From Desulfurellales bacterium (GTDB lineage: Bacteria > Campylobacterota_A > Desulfurellia > Desulfurellales > Hippeaceae), in assembly GCA_027074255.1 (NCBI GenBank), contig JALTDI010000166.1:1-21475 (forward strand): a DNA stretch of 21,475 bases. Reading direction: 5' to 3'. Positions 1 through 6,609 of the stretch are shown here, piece after piece. The notes below the pieces were generated by a model. It searched no databases and was not told the DNA's origin. It saw only the letters and a list, made by a program, of their open reading frames with translations. The position numbers and the translations under genes are program-made. Every line of letters begins with the position of its first letter. The stretch's first letter is position 1.

Positions 1-143
1 TATTTTTTCTTTAAAGACAGCCTTATTTGTTTTACCTCTTCTTTGTTAGCAACAGGGTATACAAAAGAGTAAAATTCACTTCTTTTACACTTAAAAACAC
101 CCGCTGCCTTTCTTGATATGGTTTTATAACGTTTATTTGACAT
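1..143 (-). CDS. YigZ/IMPACT family protein, N-terminal part (runs off the window)
   Basis: The minus strand is open from an ATG at 143 to the window edge, giving 47 codons that begin MSNKRYKTISRKAAGVFKCK and continue SEFYSFVYPVANKEEVKQI. A 'SxFxxxvxPVxxxEEvxxxi' pattern soon after the start is typical of the YigZ/IMPACT (UPF0029) family, cytosolic proteins related to translation regulators. Their bacterial function is not settled. A weak AGGTAG ribosome-site-like sequence lies about 9 nt upstream, and a sigma-70-like promoter lies at 196-223. The family assignment rests only on this short N-terminus; the conserved core lies outside the window. Confidence 0.6.
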   Translation of the reverse strand, partial: MSNKRYKTISRKAAGVFKCKRSEFYSFVYPVANKEEVKQIRLSLKKK

Positions 144-195
144 AGCAGATACTACCTATATTTACACTTAAAATCTTTTACAAAACCCATAGTTT

Positions 196-223
196 ATTGT
201 ATATATGAAGTTAATATTTTCAA
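196..223 (-). promoter_or_regulatory. Sigma-70-like promoter for the YigZ-like gene
   Basis: On the minus strand TTGAAA (218-223) is followed after 16 nt by TACAAT (196-201). It lies just downstream of the terminator of the preceding gene and about 50 nt upstream of the ATG at 143. This is the expected place for a promoter giving the YigZ-like gene its own transcript. Confidence 0.45.
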
Positions 224-230
224 GGTTATA

Positions 231-266
231 AAAAAAGGAGACCACAATTACAAGGTCTCCTTTTTT
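231..266 (-). terminator. Intrinsic terminator after the DUF302-like gene
   Basis: AAAAAAGGAGACC and GGTCTCCTTTTTT form a perfect 13-bp inverted repeat around a 10-nt loop. The 7-bp GC-containing core is flanked by A and T runs, so the element would work in both directions. It begins 21 nt after the stop of the exported DUF302-like gene, which is probably what it terminates. Confidence 0.9.
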
Positions 267-287
267 ACAACTTTTAGAAGGTGTTAT

Positions 288-1178
288 TTATTTTAGTAAA
301 CCGCTTAAAGAAGCGTCAATCTCTCCCGGCATAGACATATGAGCGGAAAACGCACCCATACCGGCATCCATGAAATAGAGCGACATTCTATACATTTCGG
401 GCAATATCCAGGCTGCGACATCTCCTTTTTCCCCCTTGATGACTATCTCAATAGGGAAAGCACACAGGTGGTTGTTCCCGCCAATTTCGAAGGCTTCCTT
501 CTCAAACTTTGGGTTTGAAACACCTATAATCTCGGCATTTTTCAATTTTATAGCATACACTTGTGTCCATCCGTTTGTATGCTTTTTTAAAGAATCGCTT
601 ATAGCACTAACCGCTGCATCGATCGTTTGGAATTTTTTTGAACCTATTTTGGAGATAGTATAGATACTCTGACCCATCATCTGCCAGCTGCCGATTTCAT
701 CCAAATCGGTTGAATAACCAAAATCCTTTTTCGCAGCACTTATATTGGCTACACTAAGAAGGCTTTTTTCAAGCTTATTTTTTACTGTTTTTGCAGTCTT
801 TAACAGTTTATCCTCGCCTTTTGCATAAGCAGCGGCAACATAAACCGGATTTGTAAACATCACATTGTTAACTCCTTTTGCCTGCTGCACACCTACCCTT
901 AACGGAAGAGCGAAGAATGAATTCCTTCCCGTATTGTCCACAGCATTGAAAAATGTTTCATCCTGTAAAATTAATACGGTAAGATTTTTATCCCCTGCCG
1001 GGTTAAACAAAGTAATAACCCTAAAATCTTTTGATAGAGCGGCCTTAACGCTCTTTACAACCGCATTGTGATTATCGGATTTGACAACTCCAACAAGCTC
1101 GTATGTTGTTAGTCCGGCAAAAGACAGTTTAGATAAGAAAAAAATCGCTACAATAACAAGTAAAGTTTTTTTAAACAT
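288..1178 (-). CDS. Exported protein with two DUF302-like halves
   Basis: The 296-residue protein begins with a signal peptide: Lys-Lys, a hydrophobic core, then a likely cleavage after SFA at about residue 21. The mature part seems to have two related halves. The first has 'LPLRVGVQQ' and 'VMFTNPVY'. The second has 'IIGVSNP', 'AFPIEIVIKGEKG' and 'AAWILPEMYRM', patterns resembling the DUF302 fold, whose function is not known. I did not verify the homology. The ATG is supported by AGGAGGT 5 nt upstream. The gene is monocistronic, with its own promoter (1205-1232) and terminator (231-266). The likely location is periplasm or cell surface; one Cys (in the second half, 'HLCAFP') remains after the signal peptide and no lipobox is seen. 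No enzymatic role can be assigned. Confidence 0.8.
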   Translation of the reverse strand: MFKKTLLVIVAIFFLSKLSFAGLTTYELVGVVKSDNHNAVVKSVKAALSKDFRVITLFNPAGDKNLTVLILQDETFFNAVDNTGRNSFFALPLRVGVQQAKGVNNVMFTNPVYVAAAYAKGEDKLLKTAKTVKNKLEKSLLSVANISAAKKDFGYSTDLDEIGSWQMMGQSIYTISKIGSKKFQTIDAAVSAISDSLKKHTNGWTQVYAIKLKNAEIIGVSNPKFEKEAFEIGGNNHLCAFPIEIVIKGEKGDVAAWILPEMYRMSLYFMDAGMGAFSAHMSMPGEIDASLSGLLK

Positions 1179-1204
1179 GAACTACCTCCTAAAAAATTTT
1201 ACAT

Positions 1205-1232
1205 ATTATATTGATATTATTAAATAAGTCAA
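1205..1232 (-). promoter_or_regulatory. Sigma-70 promoter for the exported DUF302-like gene
   Basis: On the minus strand TTGACT (1227-1232) is followed after 16 nt by a perfect TATAAT (1205-1210). The start point would be near 1198, giving a leader of about 20 nt that carries the AGGAGGT ribosome site. This is the strongest consensus promoter in the window. Confidence 0.7.
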
Positions 1233-1267
1233 TAACAAAATCACCTATCGACATCAAATAATACATT

Positions 1268-1296
1268 TTGAATTTTTAACGCTATTATGATATAAG
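1268..1296 (+). promoter_or_regulatory. Candidate promoter for trpB2-ferritin
   Basis: TTGAAT (1268-1273) is followed after 17 nt by TATAAG (1291-1296), which carries a TGn extension just upstream. A perfect TATAAT at 1304-1309 is an alternative -10, but it has no good -35 and would leave only about 14 nt of leader. The exact start point is therefore uncertain. Confidence 0.45.
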
Positions 1297-1329
1297 ACTG
1301 CGATATAATTTTTTTTAAGGGGGGAAACT

Positions 1330-2688
1330 ATGTCAGGAAAAAAAATTTTGTTAAATGAAGAGGATTTACCAAAATATTGGTACAACATACTGCCGGATTT
1401 ACCCACACCTTTGAGCCCGCCTCTGAACCCGCAGACTCAGAAACCGTTAACGGCTGAGGATTTAAAAATTTTTCCAAATGCCATAATAGAACAGGAAATG
1501 AGCTCTCAAAGAGAAATACCCATTCCGGAAAAGGTAAGAGAGATATACTCCATTTGGAGACCTACTCCTCTTGTAAGAGCATATAATTTGGAGAAGGCTC
1601 TGGGAACACCTGCAAAAATATACTACAAAAACGAATCGGTATCACCTGCTGGAAGCCATAAACCAAATACTGCGATAGCACAGGCATACTACAATAAAAT
1701 GGAGGGCGTAAATACACTGACAACGGAAACGGGAGCAGGACAATGGGGCAGCGCTCTGGCTTTGGCCGGCAGCCTGCTTGATATGACAATCAGGGTATAT
1801 ATGGTAAAGGTCAGCTACAATCAAAAGCCTTTTAGAAAATCCATGATTCATATGTGGGGCGCTGAGGTTTTTGCCTCTCCAAGCGACAAAACACAAACAG
1901 GAAAAAACATCCTGAAAGAAGAACCTGACAATCCCGGCAGTCTCGGACTGGCCATAAGTGAAGCCATAGAGGACGCTGCAACACACGAAAACACGAACTA
2001 CGCACTCGGCAGCGTATTGAACCACGTCCTTCTGCATCAAACGGTGATAGGATTGGAGGCTAAAAAACAGTTTGAAATGATCGGTGATTATCCCGATGTA
2101 ATTTTAGCTCCCTGCGGCGGAGGCAGCAACTTGGGCGGTGTCAGCCTGCCGTTTATGAGGGATAAAATAAACGGTAAAGAGGTCAAGATAGTTGCCGTTG
2201 AACCTGCGAGCTGTCCTACTCTCACAAAAGGCATTTTTCATTATGACTATGCAGATGTTGCAAAAATGACTCCGCTTCTGCTCATGTACACACTCGGCCA
2301 TAATTTTATGCCCCCGAGCATACACGCAGGCGGTTTGAGATACCACGGAGATTCACCCATTTTAAGCCAGCTTAGAAAAGACGGCTTGCTTGACGCTGTT
2401 GCATATAAACAGACAGAGGTTTTTGAGGCTGGACTCCTTTTTGCAAAAACAGAGGGCATTATACCGGCTCCGGAAACAAGCCATGCCATAAAGGGAGCAA
2501 TAGACGAGGCGCTTTTGGCCAAAGAAGAGCAGAAGGAAAAGACTATATTATTTAACTTCTCCGGTCATGGACATTTCGATATGGCATCTTACGACACGTT
2601 TTTGTCCGGTGAAATGGAAGATTACGAATATCCGAGGAAAAAAGTTGAAGAGGCACTACACTATTTACCAAATATAGAGGAGGTATGA
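1330..2688 (+). CDS. trpB2: Tryptophan synthase beta chain, TrpB2 type
   Basis: A 452-residue PLP enzyme of the long TrpB2 class, which condenses indole with serine. It has the TrpB2-type N-terminal extension ('PTPLSPPLNP'), the PLP lysine K111 in GSHKPNTA, the catalytic glutamate E133 in TETGAGQWG, and the phosphate-binding loop CGGGSNLGG at 262-270. The C-terminal part has 'FNFSGHGHFD', usual for TrpB2. The ATG is preceded by AAGGGGGG. No trpA is adjacent, and TrpB2 proteins often act without a tight TrpA complex, for example in indole salvage. A normal trp operon elsewhere can be neither confirmed nor excluded. The downstream ferritin gene starts 4 nt after the stop. Confidence 0.95.
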   Translation: MSGKKILLNEEDLPKYWYNILPDLPTPLSPPLNPQTQKPLTAEDLKIFPNAIIEQEMSSQREIPIPEKVREIYSIWRPTPLVRAYNLEKALGTPAKIYYKNESVSPAGSHKPNTAIAQAYYNKMEGVNTLTTETGAGQWGSALALAGSLLDMTIRVYMVKVSYNQKPFRKSMIHMWGAEVFASPSDKTQTGKNILKEEPDNPGSLGLAISEAIEDAATHENTNYALGSVLNHVLLHQTVIGLEAKKQFEMIGDYPDVILAPCGGGSNLGGVSLPFMRDKINGKEVKIVAVEPASCPTLTKGIFHYDYADVAKMTPLLLMYTLGHNFMPPSIHAGGLRYHGDSPILSQLRKDGLLDAVAYKQTEVFEAGLLFAKTEGIIPAPETSHAIKGAIDEALLAKEEQKEKTILFNFSGHGHFDMASYDTFLSGEMEDYEYPRKKVEEALHYLPNIEEV

Positions 2689-2692
2689 TTTT

Positions 2693-3193
2693 ATGATTTC
2701 AGAAACTATGGAAAATGCAGTTAACGAACAGATTAATAAAGAAATGTATTCTGCTTATCTTTATCTTTCTATGTCATCTTACTTCGAATCAATCAATTTG
2801 AAGGGTTTTGCGAATTGGATGTATGTTCAGTATCAAGAAGAGGTAGAACATGCAATGAAGTTCTATGAACATCTAAAAAACAGGGGCGGAAAACTAAAAT
2901 TGTTTGCAATAAACGAACCGCCGAGTGAGTGGAAATCACCTCTTGACGTTTTCCAAGCAACTCTAAAACACGAGCAATTTATAACAAAAAGCATTAACGA
3001 GCTTGTGGATATTGCCGAGAGTGAGAAAGACAGAGCCGCCTACAATATGCTTCAATGGTTCATAGACGAACAGGTGGAAGAAGAAGCAAACGACGAAGAA
3101 ATTATAGCCCAGCTCGAGATGGTCGAGGAAAGCAGAAACGGGCTATTGATGCTTGATAGAGAATTGGCAAAACGTGGAGCGGCGGCGGATTAG
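2693..3193 (+). CDS. ftnA: Non-heme ferritin (FtnA type)
   Basis: A 166-residue four-helix ferritin for cytosolic iron oxidation and storage. The ferroxidase residues fall at the same numbers as in E. coli FtnA: E17, E50, H53, E94, Q127 and E130, with extra acidic residues E49, E126 and E129 for a possible third iron site. There is no heme-binding methionine pattern of bacterioferritin. The ATG is 4 nt after the trpB2 stop, and its ribosome site GGAGG is inside the trpB2 3' end, so the two genes are co-transcribed and probably translationally coupled. I see no obvious Fur box in front of it. Confidence 0.95.
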   Translation: MISETMENAVNEQINKEMYSAYLYLSMSSYFESINLKGFANWMYVQYQEEVEHAMKFYEHLKNRGGKLKLFAINEPPSEWKSPLDVFQATLKHEQFITKSINELVDIAESEKDRAAYNMLQWFIDEQVEEEANDEEIIAQLEMVEESRNGLLMLDRELAKRGAAAD

Positions 3194-3267
3194 CTGCATT
3201 TATCGGAATAATGTCTGAATATTTGTAGATCAAAACATCATTTTTTTAATTGGAAACTTAACTTTAT

Positions 3268-3316
3268 CTTTGGCCGGGTGAATAACAAGGCAGAAAGCTA
3301 CTCGGCCAAGGTTTTT
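3268..3316 (+). terminator. Intrinsic terminator after ferritin
   Basis: CTTTGGCCGGGT and ACTCGGCCAAGG pair over 12 positions, mostly Watson-Crick with GT wobbles, around a loop of about 20 nt. TTTTT follows directly. It ends trpB2-ferritin transcripts before they run into the convergent regulator gene. The rest of the 3194-3406 gap holds no ORF or further structure that I can support. Confidence 0.7.
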
Positions 3317-3406
3317 ATCCCAAAAAATATATTAATTGATTATAGTGAAGAATTTGATGTCTAAAATTGCAAAACCAAAGTTATTCCTTATGCCGTCCTA
3401 CATTGT

Positions 3407-4951
3407 CTAAAACTTTTTTATCTTTATATCGTACTTTTTTATTCTGTAATCAAGCTGTCTAATAGTAAATCCGAGCAGTCTTGCGGCCTTTGAGCGTACA
3501 TACCCTGTTTCCTTTAAAGCGCTCTGTATCTGCTGTTTTTCTATGGACTCTATTGCATAGGGCACGTCTTTATACGAGATGTCGCGAATATTAATATCTT
3601 TCATCTCCTGATTGTTGATATAATCAGGCAAATCCTTTTCGTCTATTTTTATATCGTTTAAAACAACCAGCCTTTCTATTGTATTTTCAAGCTCTCTAAC
3701 GTTTCCAGGCCACTCATAGTTCACCAGAGCTTTAAGCGCGTTATTGGTTATTCGTATATTTCTATTGTGTTTCTTATTTATCTTTTTTAGGAAAAAGTCT
3801 ATCAGAATAGGTATATCGTCCTTTCTCTGCCTGAGGGGTTTAACATATATGGGTAAAACATTCAATCTATAATATAAATCCTCCCTGAATCTTCCGAGTT
3901 TAATTATCTTTTCTATATCTTTGTTGGTTGCCGCTATAATTCTCACATCTATCGGTATGGTGTCTTCTCCCCCAAGCCTGGTAATCTCACGATCCTGTAT
4001 TACATTTAACAGTTTTGCCTGCAATGATAAAGGCATATCCCCTATCTCATCCAAAAAAAGAGTTCCCTTATCGGCCAGCTCGAATTTTCCTTTTTTCATT
4101 GCAAGAGCTCCGGTAAAAGCACCCTTTTCATACCCGAACAGTTCGCTTTCAAGCAGATTCTCCGGAATTGCAGCGCAATTTATTGTTGCAAAGGGCTTAC
4201 CCTTTCTCGTGCTAAGATTATGTATGGCCCTTGCAATCAAGGTTTTTCCCGTGCCGCTTTCTCCGGTTATAAAGACAGTAGAATTCGCATCGGCTATACG
4301 AATTATCGTTTTTTTTATGTTCGTAATTTCATCTGAGATTCCTATAATATCGTCCATAATATGCGAGTTTTTATTCAGGCTGTTTAATAATATCTGTTTT
4401 TCCTGCTGCCAGAACCTACGCTCCTCTTCCATTCTTTCATACATCTTTTTTGTTAAACCGATTAATGTTGCCAGCGTCGTGAGCATTTTTACGGCATCGT
4501 CATTTGAAAAATTCTTATTCTTCTCCTTATAAACACCGAGCACGCCGAATTTCTCTCCGCCTACCTTAATAGGAACTCCTATAAAGACCATATCGTCACT
4601 AAATCGCTTTAAAAGCTTCGTTCTGTTTAGATAACGCGGATTATCGCCAATGTCGCTGATGATGGCAGGTATTTCGTTTTTAAAGATAGAACCCACAACA
4701 CCTTCACCCTTCTTAAAAATTCCCCTCAGTGTTTCCTTCCTTGTTAATCCGAAACTCTCTACAATTTTTATCTTTGAAGCATCGTTGTCGTATAAAGCCA
4801 CAAAGGATATAGGTGCATCCCAATAGGAATATAGAATCTTTAATATCTCTTTTAAGGATTCTTTAAGCGTATTTTTTTTACTCAGCAGTTTGCTGGCTTC
4901 GTGTATTATAGTCAAATAGCCTTCTTTTATATTAATCTGTCCTTTTAACAT
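3407..4951 (-). CDS. nifA: NifA-like sigma-54-dependent transcriptional activator
   Basis: Domains, numbered from a TTG two codons upstream of the ATG at 4951: an N-terminal GAF domain (about 12-170); an AAA+ sigma-54 domain with Walker A GESGTGKT (232-239), the sigma-54 contact loop GAFTGA (279-284) and Walker B TLFLDE (299-304); and a C-terminal Fis-type helix-turn-helix (about 485-508). The HTH 'SKAARLLGFTIRQLDYRI' closely resembles NifA. Unlike oxygen-sensitive NifA proteins, it has no cysteines between the AAA+ and HTH domains; the only Cys is C261. I chose ATG 4951 (514 aa) because an upstream promoter would start transcription at this codon and no Shine-Dalgarno is present. The TTG at 4957 is the alternative. 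Divergence from glnA suggests control of nitrogen assimilation. No nif structural genes are in view, so another sigma-54 activator of the NifA subfamily is possible. Confidence 0.85.
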   Translation of the reverse strand: MLKGQINIKEGYLTIIHEASKLLSKKNTLKESLKEILKILYSYWDAPISFVALYDNDASKIKIVESFGLTRKETLRGIFKKGEGVVGSIFKNEIPAIISDIGDNPRYLNRTKLLKRFSDDMVFIGVPIKVGGEKFGVLGVYKEKNKNFSNDDAVKMLTTLATLIGLTKKMYERMEEERRFWQQEKQILLNSLNKNSHIMDDIIGISDEITNIKKTIIRIADANSTVFITGESGTGKTLIARAIHNLSTRKGKPFATINCAAIPENLLESELFGYEKGAFTGALAMKKGKFELADKGTLFLDEIGDMPLSLQAKLLNVIQDREITRLGGEDTIPIDVRIIAATNKDIEKIIKLGRFREDLYYRLNVLPIYVKPLRQRKDDIPILIDFFLKKINKKHNRNIRITNNALKALVNYEWPGNVRELENTIERLVVLNDIKIDEKDLPDYINNQEMKDINIRDISYKDVPYAIESIEKQQIQSALKETGYVRSKAARLLGFTIRQLDYRIKKYDIKIKKF

Positions 4952-4966
4952 GTACAAATGTATACA
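4951..4966 (+). promoter_or_regulatory. TGT-N10-ACA activator site (NifA-type upstream element)
   Basis: TGT and ACA are separated by exactly 10 nt, the classic NifA upstream activator pattern. It is centred about 108 bp before the predicted glnA start point near 5067, a usual distance for sigma-54 enhancers. A near match, TGT-N10-GCA, lies 20 bp closer at 4971-4986. The perfect site also covers the -10 of the regulator's own promoter. Confidence 0.5.
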
Positions 4967-4987
4967 AAATTGTATTCAAAAATGCAA
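4959..4987 (-). promoter_or_regulatory. Sigma-70-like, apparently leaderless promoter of the regulator
   Basis: On the minus strand TTGCAT (4982-4987) is followed after 17 nt by TATACA (4959-4964). Seven nt further on is the A of ATG 4951, so transcription could begin at the start codon. This agrees with the lack of any Shine-Dalgarno sequence for this gene. Confidence 0.5.
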
Positions 4988-5040
4988 ATTATTGTGTCAC
5001 TAATAAAAATATTTTGCCATTTTTCCTTTTATAACAGCAT

Positions 5041-5056
5041 TGGAATATATATTGCT
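5041..5056 (+). promoter_or_regulatory. Sigma-54 (-24/-12) promoter of glnA
   Basis: TGGAATATATATTGCT fits the sigma-54 consensus TGGCAC-N5-TTGCW with the invariant GG (5042-5043) and GC (5054-5055) spaced by 10 nt. The start point would be near 5067, 24 nt before the glnA ATG. The divergent neighbour encodes an activator with the GAFTGA loop that contacts sigma-54. Confidence 0.8.
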
Positions 5057-5090
5057 CAATTGTTTTAAAATGATATTCAAGGAGGTATTT

Positions 5091-6503
5091 ATGACACCGA
5101 AAGATGTACTTAAAAAAATTGAAGAGGAAGACATTAAAATCGTTGATCTCAGATTTATCGACCTGATTGGAACATGGCAGCATTTCAGCGTTCCGGCTCA
5201 TGTAATTGAGGAGGATGTGTTTGAAGAAGGCTTGGGGTTTGACGGTTCTTCAATTAGAGGCTGGAAAGCCATAGACGAAAGCGATATGCTTGTTGTTCCG
5301 GATGCGTCCACTGCATTTATGGATTCATTTACGGAGGAAAAAACACTGAACATGGTATGCGATATTGTTGACCCCTTAACAAGGGAGCAGTATCAAAGAC
5401 ACCCGAGGGCCATAGCTAAAAAAGCAGAGGAATATCTGAAATCAACAGGCATAGCCGATACGGCGTATTTCGGACCGGAATTGGAATTTTTCATATTGGA
5501 TGATGTAAGATATGAGGTTGAATCCAATACGGCTTTTTATAAAGTTGATTCAATGGAAGGTATTTGGAATTCGGCAAAAGATGAGGATCCGAACCTTGGG
5601 CATAAAGTAAGACATAAAGAGGGATATTTCCCTGTTCCTCCAACCGACAGCCTTCAGGATTTAAGAACTGAAATGGTGCTCGAGCTGGAAAAGTCCGGTA
5701 TCGAAACTGAGGCTCACCACCACGAAGTTGCAACAGCAGGTCAAGCCGAAATCGACATAAAATTCAGACCTCTTGTTACGCAGGCAGACAGCGTACTTAA
5801 ATTCAAATACATAATAAAAAACGTGGCTTTGCTTTACGGTAAAACGGTAACATTCATGCCCAAGCCCCTTGCCGGAGACAACGGCACGGGCATGCATACG
5901 CACCAGAGTTTGTGGAAAGACGGAAAACCGTTATTTGCCGGAAACGGCTATGCAGGTTTGAGCGAGCTTGGACTTTACTATATAGGCGGAATACTGAAAC
6001 ACGGAAAAGCCTTGGCTGCATTTACCAACCCGACACTCAACTCTTATAAAAGACTCATACCGGGATTCGAAGCACCAATTAACCTTGCGTATTCATCAAG
6101 AAACAGAAGCGCAGCCATAAGAATACCTATGTATTCACCTTCACCCAAAGCAAAAAGAATAGAGGTGAGATTTCCCGACCCAACAGCTAATCCCTACCTT
6201 GCTTTTTCAGCTATGCTGATGGCCGGACTTGACGGTATAATAAACAAAATAGATCCGGGTGAGCCGTTGGATAAAAACATATACGATTTGCCTCCCGAGG
6301 TATTGGCAGGCATAGACAAGGCTCCTGCAAACCTTGAAGATGCCCTCAATGCTTTGGAAAACGATTATGATTTCCTGCTCAGGGGAGATGTTTTCAGCGA
6401 AGATTTAATAAAAGCCTGGATAGATTACAAAAGAGAAAACGAAATAAAATATGTAAATTCTATACCGCATCCGGCGGAATTCGTTCTTTACTGGGATGCA
6501 TAA
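5091..6503 (+). CDS. glnA: Glutamine synthetase, type I
   Basis: A 470-residue GSI that makes glutamine from glutamate, ammonia and ATP as a cytosolic dodecamer. Visible motifs are the N-terminal latch region 'GLGFDGSSIRGW' (47-58), metal site 'FGPELEFF' (127-134), 'NGTGMHTHQS' (264-273), 'NPTLNSYKRL' (313-322) and 'NRSAAIRIP'. Tyr398 in 'KNIYDLPPE' matches the adenylylation site of the GSI-beta class, so GlnE-type control is likely, although glnE is not in the window. An in-frame TTG at 5040 is open but overlaps the sigma-54 promoter. I chose ATG 5091, with AAGGAGG 6 nt upstream and the normal GS N-terminus. A terminator follows, so the gene is monocistronic. Confidence 0.97.
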   Translation: MTPKDVLKKIEEEDIKIVDLRFIDLIGTWQHFSVPAHVIEEDVFEEGLGFDGSSIRGWKAIDESDMLVVPDASTAFMDSFTEEKTLNMVCDIVDPLTREQYQRHPRAIAKKAEEYLKSTGIADTAYFGPELEFFILDDVRYEVESNTAFYKVDSMEGIWNSAKDEDPNLGHKVRHKEGYFPVPPTDSLQDLRTEMVLELEKSGIETEAHHHEVATAGQAEIDIKFRPLVTQADSVLKFKYIIKNVALLYGKTVTFMPKPLAGDNGTGMHTHQSLWKDGKPLFAGNGYAGLSELGLYYIGGILKHGKALAAFTNPTLNSYKRLIPGFEAPINLAYSSRNRSAAIRIPMYSPSPKAKRIEVRFPDPTANPYLAFSAMLMAGLDGIINKIDPGEPLDKNIYDLPPEVLAGIDKAPANLEDALNALENDYDFLLRGDVFSEDLIKAWIDYKRENEIKYVNSIPHPAEFVLYWDA

Positions 6504-6514
6504 TATGTAAAACA

Positions 6515-6544
6515 CAAGCGGGCTTTACGATGCCCGCTTGTTTT
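6515..6544 (+). terminator. Intrinsic terminator after glnA
   Basis: CAAGCGGGC and GCCCGCTTG form a perfect 9-bp stem with an 8-nt loop. The stem is followed by TTTT, and upstream A residues extend the pairing. It lies 11 nt after the glnA stop. Confidence 0.93.
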
Positions 6545-6609
6545 ACTCCTGTGTTTATAAACTGCTTAAAAAACTGTATTTTTTATAAAAACTTTTGTAT
6601 CATTGGACC

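Noticed and set aside
1642..2040. 132-codon minus-strand frame opposite trpB2.
   Set aside because: It is antisense to conserved TrpB2 motifs, has no signal of its own and no recognisable domain.
3230..3316. Structured RNA or riboswitch between ferritin and the regulator.
   Set aside because: The long-loop hairpin ends in TTTTT directly after a stop codon and no gene follows on that strand, so a terminator is enough to explain it.
3358..3412. Direct repeat TGTCTAAAA at 3358-3366 and 3404-3412.
   Set aside because: Only 9 bp in AT-rich DNA, and one copy overlaps the regulator stop codon. It may be chance.
3921..4532. 203-codon plus-strand frame opposite the regulator gene.
   Set aside because: It lies antisense to the well-conserved AAA+ domain, has no ribosome site, and its sequence is low-complexity hydrophobic. 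It is a coding shadow.
4959..4966. TGTATACA palindrome as a separate operator.
   Set aside because: It is contained in the -10 region and in the TGT-N10-ACA element, so I cannot separate it from these.
5040..5090. Longer glnA reading frame starting at TTG 5040.
   Set aside because: It overlaps the sigma-54 promoter and lies upstream of the expected start point. ATG 5091 has AAGGAGG and gives the normal GlnA N-terminus.
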